A stretch of 57,669 nucleotides of DNA, taken from positions 1 to 57,669 of the forward strand of contig CABYMF010000005.1 of the NCBI GenBank assembly GCA_902519955.1, in the 5' to 3' direction. Source of the DNA: an uncultured Bacteroidota bacterium. GTDB lineage: Bacteria > Bacteroidota > Bacteroidia > Flavobacteriales > Flavobacteriaceae. The position numbers and the translations under genes were made by a program. This document shows, piece by piece, positions 24,746 through 33,526 of the stretch (positions are counted from its first letter, which is position 1; each line of letters starts with the position of its first letter). The notes beneath the pieces were generated by a model that did no database searches, was not told the DNA's origin, and saw nothing but the letters and a program-made list of their open reading frames with translations.

Positions 24746-24753
24746 TATGTTTG
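24746..24753 (+). promoter_or_regulatory. Possible TAnnTTTG element with inverted repeat
   Basis: TATGTTTG fits the Bacteroidota -7 element and overlaps a perfect inverted repeat GTTTGC-AATC-GCAAAC (24749-24764). No gene follows on this strand before the terminator at 24786, so it either drives a very short RNA or is a chance match or operator. Confidence 0.25.
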
Positions 24754-24785
24754 CAATCGCAAACTAAATTGGTTTATGGTTAATT

Positions 24786-24818
24786 AAAAGCCCTTAAATA
24801 TAATTTAAGGGCTTTTTT
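24786..24818 (+). terminator. Intrinsic terminator
   Basis: AAAAGCCCTTAAAT-ATA-ATTTAAGGGCTTTT is a long perfect stem with a T run, about 100 bases after the NTF2-like lipoprotein stop. Confidence 0.92.
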
Positions 24819-24939
24819 GTTTTGCCATTGTTGACATGTCTAAGACTATTAACCAATTATTTAGACTAATATGAAATTATGCAATGAAATCAATAATTCA
24901 TAACAATGAATATATTATTTGTTTACAATCTTTCAACAA

Positions 24940-25443
24940 TTATTCTTCAGAGCCACCTCTAATAGCATATTGTCTTAATGTAATAATCTTTCCATTAACT
25001 ACGTAATAGCTCTCATGGTGTAAAGTTGTATATTCTTCTGAATCATCTGTTGCAGGATAATCTACAGAAAAACCTGCTTGAACATGCTCACCACCAATAG
25101 TTGGATCTAAATCAACAGAAAAGGCATAATTATATGTCCATGTCGCGGAGCCTCCAGAACTAATACCCTCAACAAACTCATCAAATGTGTTAGTGTAGGA
25201 ACCATTAGGTCTAATAACTTCAACTGAGTCAGCAAAATATGGTCTCATCCCTTCATAATCTTGGTTAGCCCATAGTTCATCAACTTTTGAAACAATATCA
25301 ATAGCATCTTGAGTACCAAGGTGCCATTTAGTATCAGAATTATCACCAGTAACGAAACCAATAGATCTTTCAGTCATATTAGATTCACATCCTGCTAAAA
25401 AAATAGTAGCAGAAAGTAAAATATATAAAATTGAGTTTTTCAT
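24940..25443 (-). CDS. NTF2/SnoaL-like lipoprotein
   Basis: A 167-aa lipoprotein (lipobox FLAG-C). After a short linker the NTF2-like domain reads DIVSKVDELWANQDYEGMRPYFADSVEVIRPNG, with the same helix pair and R/F-PNG turn as the two lipoproteins on the other strand, then strands ending in HHESYYVVNGKIITLRQYA. It is a third member of a local group of secreted NTF2-like proteins, here on the opposite strand. Function unknown. Confidence 0.78.
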   Translation of the reverse strand: MKNSILYILLSATIFLAGCESNMTERSIGFVTGDNSDTKWHLGTQDAIDIVSKVDELWANQDYEGMRPYFADSVEVIRPNGSYTNTFDEFVEGISSGGSATWTYNYAFSVDLDPTIGGEHVQAGFSVDYPATDDSEEYTTLHHESYYVVNGKIITLRQYAIRGGSEE

Positions 25444-25708
25444 TATAATAATTTTAAAATTAAAGATATAATTAATTATTATTAATTAAATGTATCATTT
25501 TGAAAGTGTAACATTCATAATTTTATATATTTCTAATTTTGTGAATTATATCAATTAAATTTAAATAAATGGACAAAATAAATATTATTTCATTTTTATA
25601 TTAATAAAAAAATAAAAATATGATGTATTATTATTACATAATTTGATACAATTATTGTTTTATTACGCTGAGAAAATTATTAAAATGGATTTTTTGTGAA
25701 ATATGTAG

Positions 25709-25909
25709 TTAACCCCTTTTCTTTAAAGAAGATTGTGAGATTAACTCTGCAAGTAATTCATCAGCTTTTTCATCAGCTTCTGACCTTTTATTAGAATCAA
25801 ATTTTTTATAAACTGAGATAAAATGATTTGACGTTCTTTTGTTAATTTTTCTTAAAAGAAAAGCTTCCTGAACTCTTCTTAAAAAAATACTTTTTGAATT
25901 AAGATGCAT
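25709..25909 (-). CDS. Small basic protein, unknown
   Basis: A 66-aa frame with a plausible amino acid mix: a Lys/Arg-rich N-terminal half (FLRRVQEAFLLRKINKRTSNH) and an acidic, helical C-terminal part (SEADEKADELLAELISQSSLKKRG). There is no signal peptide or membrane segment. No family is recognised. It stands alone in an AT-rich region between the NTF2-like lipoprotein and the DUF5916 pair, so support comes only from composition and helix-like pattern. Confidence 0.45.
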   Translation of the reverse strand: MHLNSKSIFLRRVQEAFLLRKINKRTSNHFISVYKKFDSNKRSEADEKADELLAELISQSSLKKRG

Positions 25910-26016
25910 TGGTTTATACTTGCTAACTAAAATAATAAAAATTCTTAATTATAAGGCTAACTAATAGATAATAATTTAAGTTTTTAAAGCTCATTTAACA
26001 ATAAAATACTATTAGA

Positions 26017-28245
26017 TTACTTAAAAAGGTACTGAAACTTTAGAAATAGTTGTGTTTTATTTACTCTATAGTGTGGAGAATTATAGTCTGTAAATTGATC
26101 AATATAATTTTGATTACCTCCTAAGTAGAATATTGTATCTGGATTAGGCCTCCAAGAAATAAGTGGCTGAAAATAAAACTGTTTTGAAAAGTCATTATAC
26201 TCGGAAATTAATCTTAAATCTAACTCAGTGTTAAATTGATATCTTAAGTCAAGTCTACTTATGTATCCTTTAAACAAAAATTCATCAGATTTGAGCTTCC
26301 TCATTTCAGAATAACTTATTGAGGGTCTCAGTCTAAAGTTTTGGTTAAATGAAATCTCAGAAGAAAAATTAATATTATTTGTCATACCCAATTCTGGAAC
26401 TGCTTGTCTGTATGCAATATCTTTCCCAAACTTGTAGAAAATTGAAAAATTGAAGAAATTAACAGGCTGTGACTCAATTCTAATCCAATGATTAATAAAG
26501 TCTTTAAATTGGAATTCAAAATGAGATTTTATAAAATTATATTCATAATTCCATAATATATCTGTATTTAAAATGGTTAAAAGCTGTATATAAGATTGAA
26601 AACTTGATCTTGAAATATCATTATAAAAGCTATACTCAAAATCATGTCTTAAACTGATCCTATAACTTTTTAAATAATCCTTTTCAGGAAAATCATAATA
26701 ACTATGCCATAATGTGTATTTTTTTAAATTATTAGTAGTAATAAAGCCCAGATCAGACCTAAAACCATCAGACATTTCAGTATACTGAATAAATGATCTC
26801 CAATTTCTTGTATCCCTTCTAATTGATGCAAAAACTGCATTACCATTAATCTTTTCACCATTTAATTTAATTGAGTATTCACCAAATTTTTTTTCAGAAT
26901 TTATCCAGTTTGCTATTGGCTCTTTATTTGAGTTAAGAAATATTTCAAACTGAAATTTCCAGTTATCTGAAAAATTAAATAGACCATCTAACCCAAATAA
27001 ATTTCCATATGCTCCACCGTCATAGAACCTATTTGAGGCTAATAGTCCAATTTGAGATTTTGAATTAAAAAAATTTTGATATCTTAAAACATTTCCAAAG
27101 CTCTTACCCCCAATACCAGAATAGGATTCAAACTGTGTTGGAACAAGATATGGACTCTGCTCATCAAAGGCAGACAAGACATAAAGTCTTGATTTCCTAC
27201 CTTGATTGAAAATCTTCGAAGCAAAAGTTGGATTATTTATAGACCTTGAATAAAAAACTTCAAGAGAATATGATAATGCATCAATACCTTTGTTGAAGAA
27301 AGGTCTTTTCTCATCGTAGTTAATTGCTGTTGGAGAGTTAATATCAATTTTTGTTGCATCTGACTCAACCTGAGAAAAATCAGGGTTAATGGTTCCTTCA
27401 ACTGAAAGATTTTTATTTAACTCGAGATCAAAACCGATTCCATAATTTAATTCAGGTTTTTCATAATTAATCCTACCATAATATTTATCTCTTGTACCTG
27501 AAATATTTGAACTTACATATGGTAAAAAATTTAATTTTTTTTCAATTTTGATATCATTTAAATTGATTACATGATCTAATAAACAAAGTTGACAACTTGC
27601 ATTTAAATCTACTTTGCTCGTTGCACTGACCTCTTCCTCATTATTGATATCTTTATAAACACTAAAAATTTTTATTTTCCAAGATTGGTCTTTTCCATTT
27701 GGAAAAGGTATTTCTGAAAAAGGTATAATAAACTCCAACTCATACCCTTCATCAGTAATTCTTCCCAATGATGCAAAGTTATAATTGACATTTCTATTAA
27801 CTTGTGGTTCACCCCCAAAGCCTATTCCGGGGGTTCTCACAGCATCCGTTTTACTTCCAGCAGAATTAGATACAATAATAATATGACTCCTTGCATCACC
27901 ATATGTATCAATAGCTAAACCTGTAATATCTCCTGTCCAAACAGTCATATCATCCCTCGATGTAACGGGTGAGACTACTTTAATCCTTTCAGCTTTTACA
28001 CCAACATAAAGAAATGCTTCAGAGTAAGTAAAATAACCAACTGTTTCTAAAGATGGTAAAGAATTGTATCCAGGACGCTCCTCATATTGAAGAGCTATTG
28101 CCTCTGCACCATATATCTCTCTGTCGGAAACAATTCCATCCAAAAGAAATTCTGATTTATCGATTTTATAAAGATCAAGCTGAATTTCTTGAGAAAAAAT
28201 ATTTCCAAAGCTTAGAAAAATTAAAACTAGAATATATTTTTTCAT
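26017..28245 (-). CDS. DUF5916 outer-membrane protein with CBM9-like N-terminus (copy 1)
   Basis: A 742-aa protein with a signal peptide (FGNIFSQ). The N-terminal 200 residues form a CBM9-like beta-sandwich (LDGIVSDREIYGAEA..GYFTYSEAFLYVGVKAERI), with YELEFIIPFSEIPFPNGKDQSWKIKIF near its end. From about 240 to the C-terminus runs the DUF5916 barrel, with INPDFSQVESDATKIDINSP and LEVFYSRSINNP as recognisable family landmarks and a final ...LFLKFQYLFK. It should sit in the outer membrane. It is about half identical to the 756-aa gene directly upstream in the operon (19-base gap), so the two arose by tandem duplication. Confidence 0.85.
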   Translation of the reverse strand: MKKYILVLIFLSFGNIFSQEIQLDLYKIDKSEFLLDGIVSDREIYGAEAIALQYEERPGYNSLPSLETVGYFTYSEAFLYVGVKAERIKVVSPVTSRDDMTVWTGDITGLAIDTYGDARSHIIIVSNSAGSKTDAVRTPGIGFGGEPQVNRNVNYNFASLGRITDEGYELEFIIPFSEIPFPNGKDQSWKIKIFSVYKDINNEEEVSATSKVDLNASCQLCLLDHVINLNDIKIEKKLNFLPYVSSNISGTRDKYYGRINYEKPELNYGIGFDLELNKNLSVEGTINPDFSQVESDATKIDINSPTAINYDEKRPFFNKGIDALSYSLEVFYSRSINNPTFASKIFNQGRKSRLYVLSAFDEQSPYLVPTQFESYSGIGGKSFGNVLRYQNFFNSKSQIGLLASNRFYDGGAYGNLFGLDGLFNFSDNWKFQFEIFLNSNKEPIANWINSEKKFGEYSIKLNGEKINGNAVFASIRRDTRNWRSFIQYTEMSDGFRSDLGFITTNNLKKYTLWHSYYDFPEKDYLKSYRISLRHDFEYSFYNDISRSSFQSYIQLLTILNTDILWNYEYNFIKSHFEFQFKDFINHWIRIESQPVNFFNFSIFYKFGKDIAYRQAVPELGMTNNINFSSEISFNQNFRLRPSISYSEMRKLKSDEFLFKGYISRLDLRYQFNTELDLRLISEYNDFSKQFYFQPLISWRPNPDTIFYLGGNQNYIDQFTDYNSPHYRVNKTQLFLKFQYLFK

Positions 28246-28264
28246 AATTAAGTAATTAAATAGT

Positions 28265-30535
28265 TTATGATTTAATTAAATACTGAAATTTTAAAAATAA
28301 TTGAGTACTATTTGCCTTGTAATGAGGGGAATTATAATCCAAAAATTCATTAACCATATTTTGATTTCCGCCAAGATAAAAAATTGTATCTGAATTAGGT
28401 CTCCAAGATATTAATGGTTGGAAAAATAATTCTTTAGAAAAATCATTATACTCTGATATAAACCTAACACCTAAAAAAGGAGTAAATTGATATCTTAAGT
28501 CTAACCTACTTATATAACCATTAAAAAAATATTCATCTGATTGAAGCTTTCTTAATTTTGAATAGTTGATTGACGGTTTTATTGAAAAATTATCCGTTAA
28601 TGTAAAGTCTAATGTTAAATTATAATTCAGCCTTTGGCCTAAATCAGGTATTTCTTCTCTGAAAGCAATATCTTTTCCAAATGAAAAACCAGAGATAAAG
28701 TCAACAAATTTAAACGGTTTAAAGTTTAATGTAAACCTGTGATTATCATAGTTTCTATACTCTTTATCTAAATATGAATTTAAGAAATTATACTCATAAT
28801 TGTAGAAAAGTGTGGAATCTAGAACTGAAGCAATTGTAAAATATCCTTCAATTTTACTGTCAGTGTAATTATTTGAATAATCATATTCAAGCTCATATCT
28901 AGATGAAAGTGAAAATCTTTTTATTAAGTCTTCATTTAAATAATTTGTATAACCTTGGAAAAAAGAAATTCTTTTTAAATTATTTTCAACTATAAAACCG
29001 AGGTCTGATCTAAATTCAGGAGAAATATCAAAATACCTAATCCTGGTTGACCAGTTTTCGGTATCTCTTCTAAGAGTTGTATATAATGCTGAACCATTAA
29101 ATGACTCACCATCAAGATTTACAGTATAATTTGAAAATTTTTCATCTGTATCAATCCATTCAGCGATTGATTCTTTACTTGAATTATAGAATAATTCATA
29201 CTCAAGTTTCCAAAACTTAGAAAAAGTGAAAAGCCCGTCAGTACCGATAACATTATTAAAACCTCCTTCATTAAATTTTTTATACAATGAGGTAAGTCCA
29301 ATTTCTGCATTTTGATTTATTACATTTTGATATCTAATAATATTATTAAAACTTTTTGAACCAACACCAGAAAATGATTTATATTTAGTTGGAACTAGAA
29401 TTGGTGTGTCCTCATCTATCGCAGTTAAAATCAATATCTTTGATTTGCTTGGTTGAGCAATTAGCTTCGAAGCAAAGACTGGATTATTTATTGATCTTGA
29501 ATAAAATACATCAAGAGAAAAATCTAGCGATCTAATACCTCTATTAAAAAAAGGTCTTTGTTCAGGATAATTTAATGCAGTTGGAGAATTAACATCTATT
29601 TGAGTAACATCAGCCTCTACTTGAGAAAAATCTGGATTTAAAGTTGCTTCAAATGAAACGTTTTTAATAATATCAATGTTTAAACCTAAACCGTAATTTA
29701 ATTCTGGATTCGTGTAATCAAGTTTTTCATTATAATTGTCTCTTGAGCCAATTATATTAGATGATAAATATGGAAGCAAATTAAATGATTTTTCGATTTC
29801 AATATCATTCATAATAATCTCATCGTCAAGCTGACATAGCTTGCAAGCATTATCTCTATCAAGTCTGGATGTATTTGATTCTACATAAACTCCTTGTCTA
29901 TTTTTTTCAATATATCGTGTATTAAGTCTAATTTTCCATTTTTGATTTTTTGAATTTGGAAAGGATATTGACGAGAAAGGTATTTTAAATTCAACTTCAT
30001 ATCCGAAATCAGTTACTCTTCCGGATGTCTCAAAATCATAATTTGATTCGAGGGACCAACCTCCAGAGCCAGGCCCTTGCTGCACTCCTCTTGGTTCGAT
30101 TCTGGAGCCATCTACTTGGCTCCCAAGAGCATTTGCAACAAGTCCTACCCAATTTCTTGCATCTCCGAAGGTATCAATATGAATACTTACCATATCCTGA
30201 CTTGATGTATATATTTTGAAATCATCTCTGGGGAGTACAGATGTTTTAACCTGATCTCTGTATGCCCTAAAACCAACATAAAGAAATTTGTTTGTGTAAA
30301 ACATATAACCCAATGTTTTATATTTAGATGGAATATTATATCCTGGTGAGGTTTCATTATTGATATTAAAAACTTTGGAATTTTCAATTTCTTTGTTAGT
30401 TATAACACCATCAATATTTATTTGATTAGAATCTTTCTTATATAAAACATGAGATCTTATTTGTGAATAAGAATTAAAAAAGGTAGACATCAAAAAGGCA
30501 AGAAGAAAGAGTTCTCGATATGATTTTCTATTCAT
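28265..30535 (-). CDS. DUF5916 outer-membrane protein with CBM9-like N-terminus (copy 2)
   Basis: A 756-aa paralog of the preceding entry with the same layout: signal peptide (FFNSYSQ), CBM9-like domain (IDGVITNKEIENSKVFNI..LYVGFRAYR), then the DUF5916 barrel (LNPDFSQVEADVTQIDVNSP; LDVFYSRSINNP; C-terminal LFLKFQYLIKS). Long blocks such as YNDFSKxxFFQPLISWRPN are identical in both copies. The start codon overlaps the end of a 62-aa membrane protein gene by 8 bases, indicating coupled translation. The ligand is unknown; the family is broadly conserved in Bacteroidota and often linked to peptidases or glycan use. Confidence 0.85.
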   Translation of the reverse strand: MNRKSYRELFLLAFLMSTFFNSYSQIRSHVLYKKDSNQINIDGVITNKEIENSKVFNINNETSPGYNIPSKYKTLGYMFYTNKFLYVGFRAYRDQVKTSVLPRDDFKIYTSSQDMVSIHIDTFGDARNWVGLVANALGSQVDGSRIEPRGVQQGPGSGGWSLESNYDFETSGRVTDFGYEVEFKIPFSSISFPNSKNQKWKIRLNTRYIEKNRQGVYVESNTSRLDRDNACKLCQLDDEIIMNDIEIEKSFNLLPYLSSNIIGSRDNYNEKLDYTNPELNYGLGLNIDIIKNVSFEATLNPDFSQVEADVTQIDVNSPTALNYPEQRPFFNRGIRSLDFSLDVFYSRSINNPVFASKLIAQPSKSKILILTAIDEDTPILVPTKYKSFSGVGSKSFNNIIRYQNVINQNAEIGLTSLYKKFNEGGFNNVIGTDGLFTFSKFWKLEYELFYNSSKESIAEWIDTDEKFSNYTVNLDGESFNGSALYTTLRRDTENWSTRIRYFDISPEFRSDLGFIVENNLKRISFFQGYTNYLNEDLIKRFSLSSRYELEYDYSNNYTDSKIEGYFTIASVLDSTLFYNYEYNFLNSYLDKEYRNYDNHRFTLNFKPFKFVDFISGFSFGKDIAFREEIPDLGQRLNYNLTLDFTLTDNFSIKPSINYSKLRKLQSDEYFFNGYISRLDLRYQFTPFLGVRFISEYNDFSKELFFQPLISWRPNSDTIFYLGGNQNMVNEFLDYNSPHYKANSTQLFLKFQYLIKS

Positions 30536-30716
30536 TCAGGTTTTTTTTTAAACCTAGGAAACTTTTGATTTGATTAGATGATCTTAACCAAATTGCAATA
30601 GCGCACCAAATTGAACCCAGAGGTATCCACCAAAGTACTGCTAAAAGTGCATAATACTCTTTTTTATTTGCCTTTTTAACTTTTTCTTTAAGTTTTGTAT
30701 AACTAAGGTTTTTCAT
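30528..30716 (-). CDS. 62-aa small membrane protein
   Basis: A short protein with a basic N-terminus (SYTKLKEKVKKANKKEYY), one hydrophobic helix with many tryptophans (ALLAVLWWIPLGSIWCAIAIWL) and a polar end. It is encoded just upstream of the two DUF5916 genes and overlaps the first by 8 bases, which supports expression. It may be an accessory of the DUF5916 proteins, though such pairing is not known to me. No named family. Confidence 0.65.
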   Translation of the reverse strand: MKNLSYTKLKEKVKKANKKEYYALLAVLWWIPLGSIWCAIAIWLRSSNQIKSFLGLKKNLNE

Positions 30717-30941
30717 TAAAAAAGGATAATATTAATTAAAACTATACTTGATTGAAATAATATTTGCAGAGAAATTTGAACTATACTTCTCTATATACTT
30801 TTGATAAATATAATCGAATATTTAGGCTAATCAAAAATTGGTTAACATTAGTCAATTAAGTTTTAGTTAAAACTATCTAAAAGACTTAATAAGGGATTTA
30901 AGTAGGTTTTAATTATTTACATAATTATTAAATTTATATTA

Positions 30942-31157
30942 ATGTTAAATCATTTAAGCTTTTATTTATTGTTTAGTGTTGTATTAATTAGTTGCAATAA
31001 AGATGAAAATAATAGATGTAAGTCAACAAAAAAATTAATTGCTTGCACTAAAGAGTATATGCCTGTTTGTGGATGTGACAATATTACATATTCAAATAAA
31101 TGCGTTGCTGAGTCTGAAGGTGTAAATAGATGGGTTATCGGTAAGTGTAATTATTAA
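30942..31157 (+). CDS. Kazal-type protease inhibitor-like lipoprotein
   Basis: A 71-aa lipoprotein: a short signal with lipobox (VLIS-C) and a mature part of about 50 residues. It carries a Kazal signature: CTKEYMPVCGCDNITYSNKC, with six cysteines in the order C..C..C-x-C..C..C and the core PVCG-DxxTYxNxC. Kazal domains inhibit serine proteases with a canonical loop; bacterial lipoprotein versions are thought to protect against predators' or own secreted proteases. The gene is small and monocistronic, with about 31 bases to the next start. Inhibitory activity is inferred from fold only. Confidence 0.85.
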   Translation: MLNHLSFYLLFSVVLISCNKDENNRCKSTKKLIACTKEYMPVCGCDNITYSNKCVAESEGVNRWVIGKCNY

Positions 31158-31188
31158 TTTTCCATAAATTTATATAAAACCTATTTAA

Positions 31189-32574
31189 TTGAGATTAGAT
31201 AATTACACAGACGATTTCTTTGAGGTAAATAATAAAAATGGATTTCTTCCTAAGAAAAACCCATTATCAAAACTCCCTGAAAGATATAATGAGCTTCAAA
31301 GATTAATTTATGAAATGCCAATTAAAAAAGAAGACGGAAGCAATGGATTGCTTTCAAAAAAAGGAGCTATCGAAGATCGTATTAATAATTTATCAAATTT
31401 AAAAGATCTGGTTAATAATGAAGATGATGTTTTTATAGTTCAGGCTTTATTTCGAACATATGCATTTCTCACAAGTGCTTACCTACTGGCACCTGCTCAC
31501 TTTAGTTATATTGAAACAAAAAAATATGGAAAGGCACACACTACTTTACCTGCTCAAGTTGCTGAGCCTTTTGCAATAGTTAGTAAAAAACTTGATGTCT
31601 ATCCATTTTTAGATTACCACTATGCATACTCTTTAGGTAATTACGTAAAGATAGATGATACTAAAGGTCATGAGTGGGAAAATCTTGCAATGGCAGCAAA
31701 ATTTTCTGGTATGGATGATGAGAGAGGCTTTATAATGCTGCATGTTGATATTAATCAACATTCCCCTGAATTAATTGGTGGCATATTTGACTATCTAAAT
31801 TCCAATGATTCAACTGAAGTAAATAATTCTCTTAAGAAGTGTCTGTCATCAATGAAAAAAATAAATGAAAGAAGACAAATAATGTGGCAAGCTTCAAGAT
31901 GGAAACACTACAATGATTTTAGGGTATTTATAATGGGTATTAAAGGAAATGATGAAATATTTGGTAATGGAGTAATTTATGAAGGAGTTTCTGATAAGCC
32001 ATTACAATTTAGAGGACAGACAGGAGCCCAAGATAATATTATTCCAACTGCTGATATTTTTACAGGCGTTATTTATTATTACCCATCAAATGATCTTACA
32101 AAATATTTACTGGATTTAAGATTATATAGACCAAAGTGCATACAAAACTTTTTAGAAGATATTAAAAATGAAATGGGAAATAACAGATTATTTAATGAGC
32201 TTAAGGAGTCAAATAATGAAGAGGGGCTATGTATGTTAATTCAAATTCTTGATGAAATATATTATTTCAGGAATGGTCACTGGCAATTTGTTCAAAAATA
32301 TATAATGGCCAATACAAAATATGCTAAGGCAACTGGAGGAACTCCAATAATATCATGGATTCCAAACCAGATTACTGCTGTTTTAAATTATATGGATGAT
32401 GTAATTGGTTTGTTACCCCAAAATTCTGAGTTCCTTAATATTAAGGAGTTTTATAGTCAACTTCACAAAAAAAGAGACTTATTAAATAAGCAGCTAAAAT
32501 TACTGCATTTAGATAAATACAAACCTGACGAGGTTTTTTCACTAAATAGAAAGATGGGTCTAAGTGACAAATAA
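31189..32574 (+). CDS. Indoleamine 2,3-dioxygenase-like heme protein
   Basis: A 461-aa cytoplasmic protein resembling indoleamine 2,3-dioxygenase / PrnB. Landmarks are GFLPKKNPLSKLPERYNELQ at the start, TTLPAQVAEPFAIVSKKLDVYPFLDYHYAYSLGN (the distal-pocket helix), FRGQTGAQDNIIPTAD (the family's RGxSGxQS-like loop) and H364 in GHWQFVQKYIM, the probable proximal heme ligand. Such enzymes open the indole ring of tryptophan. The start is TTG at 31189: the codon just before is a stop (TAA at 31186-31188) and the next Met is at residue 43 inside conserved sequence. It follows the Kazal gene by 31 bases. Confidence 0.85.
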   Translation: MRLDNYTDDFFEVNNKNGFLPKKNPLSKLPERYNELQRLIYEMPIKKEDGSNGLLSKKGAIEDRINNLSNLKDLVNNEDDVFIVQALFRTYAFLTSAYLLAPAHFSYIETKKYGKAHTTLPAQVAEPFAIVSKKLDVYPFLDYHYAYSLGNYVKIDDTKGHEWENLAMAAKFSGMDDERGFIMLHVDINQHSPELIGGIFDYLNSNDSTEVNNSLKKCLSSMKKINERRQIMWQASRWKHYNDFRVFIMGIKGNDEIFGNGVIYEGVSDKPLQFRGQTGAQDNIIPTADIFTGVIYYYPSNDLTKYLLDLRLYRPKCIQNFLEDIKNEMGNNRLFNELKESNNEEGLCMLIQILDEIYYFRNGHWQFVQKYIMANTKYAKATGGTPIISWIPNQITAVLNYMDDVIGLLPQNSEFLNIKEFYSQLHKKRDLLNKQLKLLHLDKYKPDEVFSLNRKMGLSDK

Positions 32575-32680
32575 AAAATAAAAGTATTTTTTTGATTTAA
32601 ACCAGAGAATTTTTTCAGCCTTTTAATGTAAATAGATCTCAATTTTTCTTAAATTTCAATATCTAATAGGAATTTAAAAA

Positions 32681-33100
32681 ATGAGAAATAAAATAATAAT
32701 AGTTGGTTTCTTACTTACCTTTTCATCATGTGGTATATTTATTATTGCTGATACTTCTTCAAAACAGACTACCTATGTTAAAGAGGTGGCTGAAGTTGAT
32801 TCAACACAGAAATTTATAGGAACATATGATCTTACAGCCTACGGAATACCTGGTCTTGGAGATATAGACTATCAAATGGTTGTATCAAAAAATGAAAGTG
32901 GTTTAAAAACTTCATTTAATGAACAGACTTATACTACTATGGAGATACTGAGTACAACAATTGATGAAGGAATTTTATTCATAGACATATATGTCCCTGA
33001 ATATGGGTTAAATACAGTTTTTGAAATTTATGTTGATGAGGACAAAGTCTCTGGATACCTTCACGATCAATTCGAACTTGAAGGAACAATTTCTAGATAA
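32681..33100 (+). CDS. Small lipoprotein, paralog 1 of a local family
   Basis: A 139-aa lipoprotein (lipobox TFSS-C). After a linker the mature part is a small beta domain: FIGTYDLTAYGIPGLGDIDYQMVVSKNESG, then strands ending in VDEDKVSGYLHDQFELEGTI. The pattern G-x-Y-x-(18)-strand-(15)-G-x-Y resembles lipid- or ligand-binding beta-barrels, but no family is recognised. The next two genes encode relatives with the same arrangement. They are spaced 3 bases apart and then overlap, forming one operon. Confidence 0.65.
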   Translation: MRNKIIIVGFLLTFSSCGIFIIADTSSKQTTYVKEVAEVDSTQKFIGTYDLTAYGIPGLGDIDYQMVVSKNESGLKTSFNEQTYTTMEILSTTIDEGILFIDIYVPEYGLNTVFEIYVDEDKVSGYLHDQFELEGTISR

Positions 33101-33103
33101 TTT

Positions 33104-33526
33104 ATGAAAAGAATAATTTTATTATTTACTTTATTTAGTATTTATTTTTCTTCCTGTAAATCTTTAAGGATAATGAAATCACTTGATGATTATAAAGCAT
33201 CCTCTCAAGATGAATATACTCAAAATCAAATTGAAGGTAGTTATAGCTTATCAATTTTATTTGGAGAACCATACGGGGATATAAATGCATCATTAAAAAT
33301 ATTTTCTGAAGAGTCAACACTTTCATCAACTATATAATACTTCAACGGAGAAGAAAATATTCAAGTAACAGTTAATGCCACAGAGTTATTTGAAGGGGCA
33401 ATATTTATAAACCTAGTTGATCCAGAAGCTGGTAATGTTGAAATGGAAGTTTACTTTGATGATGAGAACTCTATTTCAGGTTTTTATGCAGGAAAATTTA
33501 AATTTAAAGGTGAGCGAATTAAATAA
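33104..33526 (+). pseudogene. Small lipoprotein paralog 2, interrupted by one stop codon
   Basis: This reading frame starts at 33104 with a lipoprotein signal (YFSS-C) and continues to TAA at 33524-33526, but has one in-frame TAA at 33335-33337. The part before it (IEGSYSLSILFGEPYGDINASLKIF) matches the first strands of paralog 1, and the part after (IFINLVDPEAG..VYFDDENSISGFYAGKFKFKGERIK) matches its C-terminal strands, with no frameshift. So it is either a recent nonsense mutation, a sequencing error, or a case of readthrough. As written the product is 77 residues and would lack half its fold. Confidence 0.8.

Noticed and set aside
30856-30889. Hairpin TTAAG...CTTAA before the Kazal gene as a riboswitch
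   Set aside because: The stem is AT-rich with a bulge and no conserved core, so it is not distinguishable from chance.
33417-33509. 182-aa form of lipoprotein paralog 3
   Set aside because: The extra part overlaps paralog 2 in another frame and is not a signal peptide; the GTG at 33510 is.
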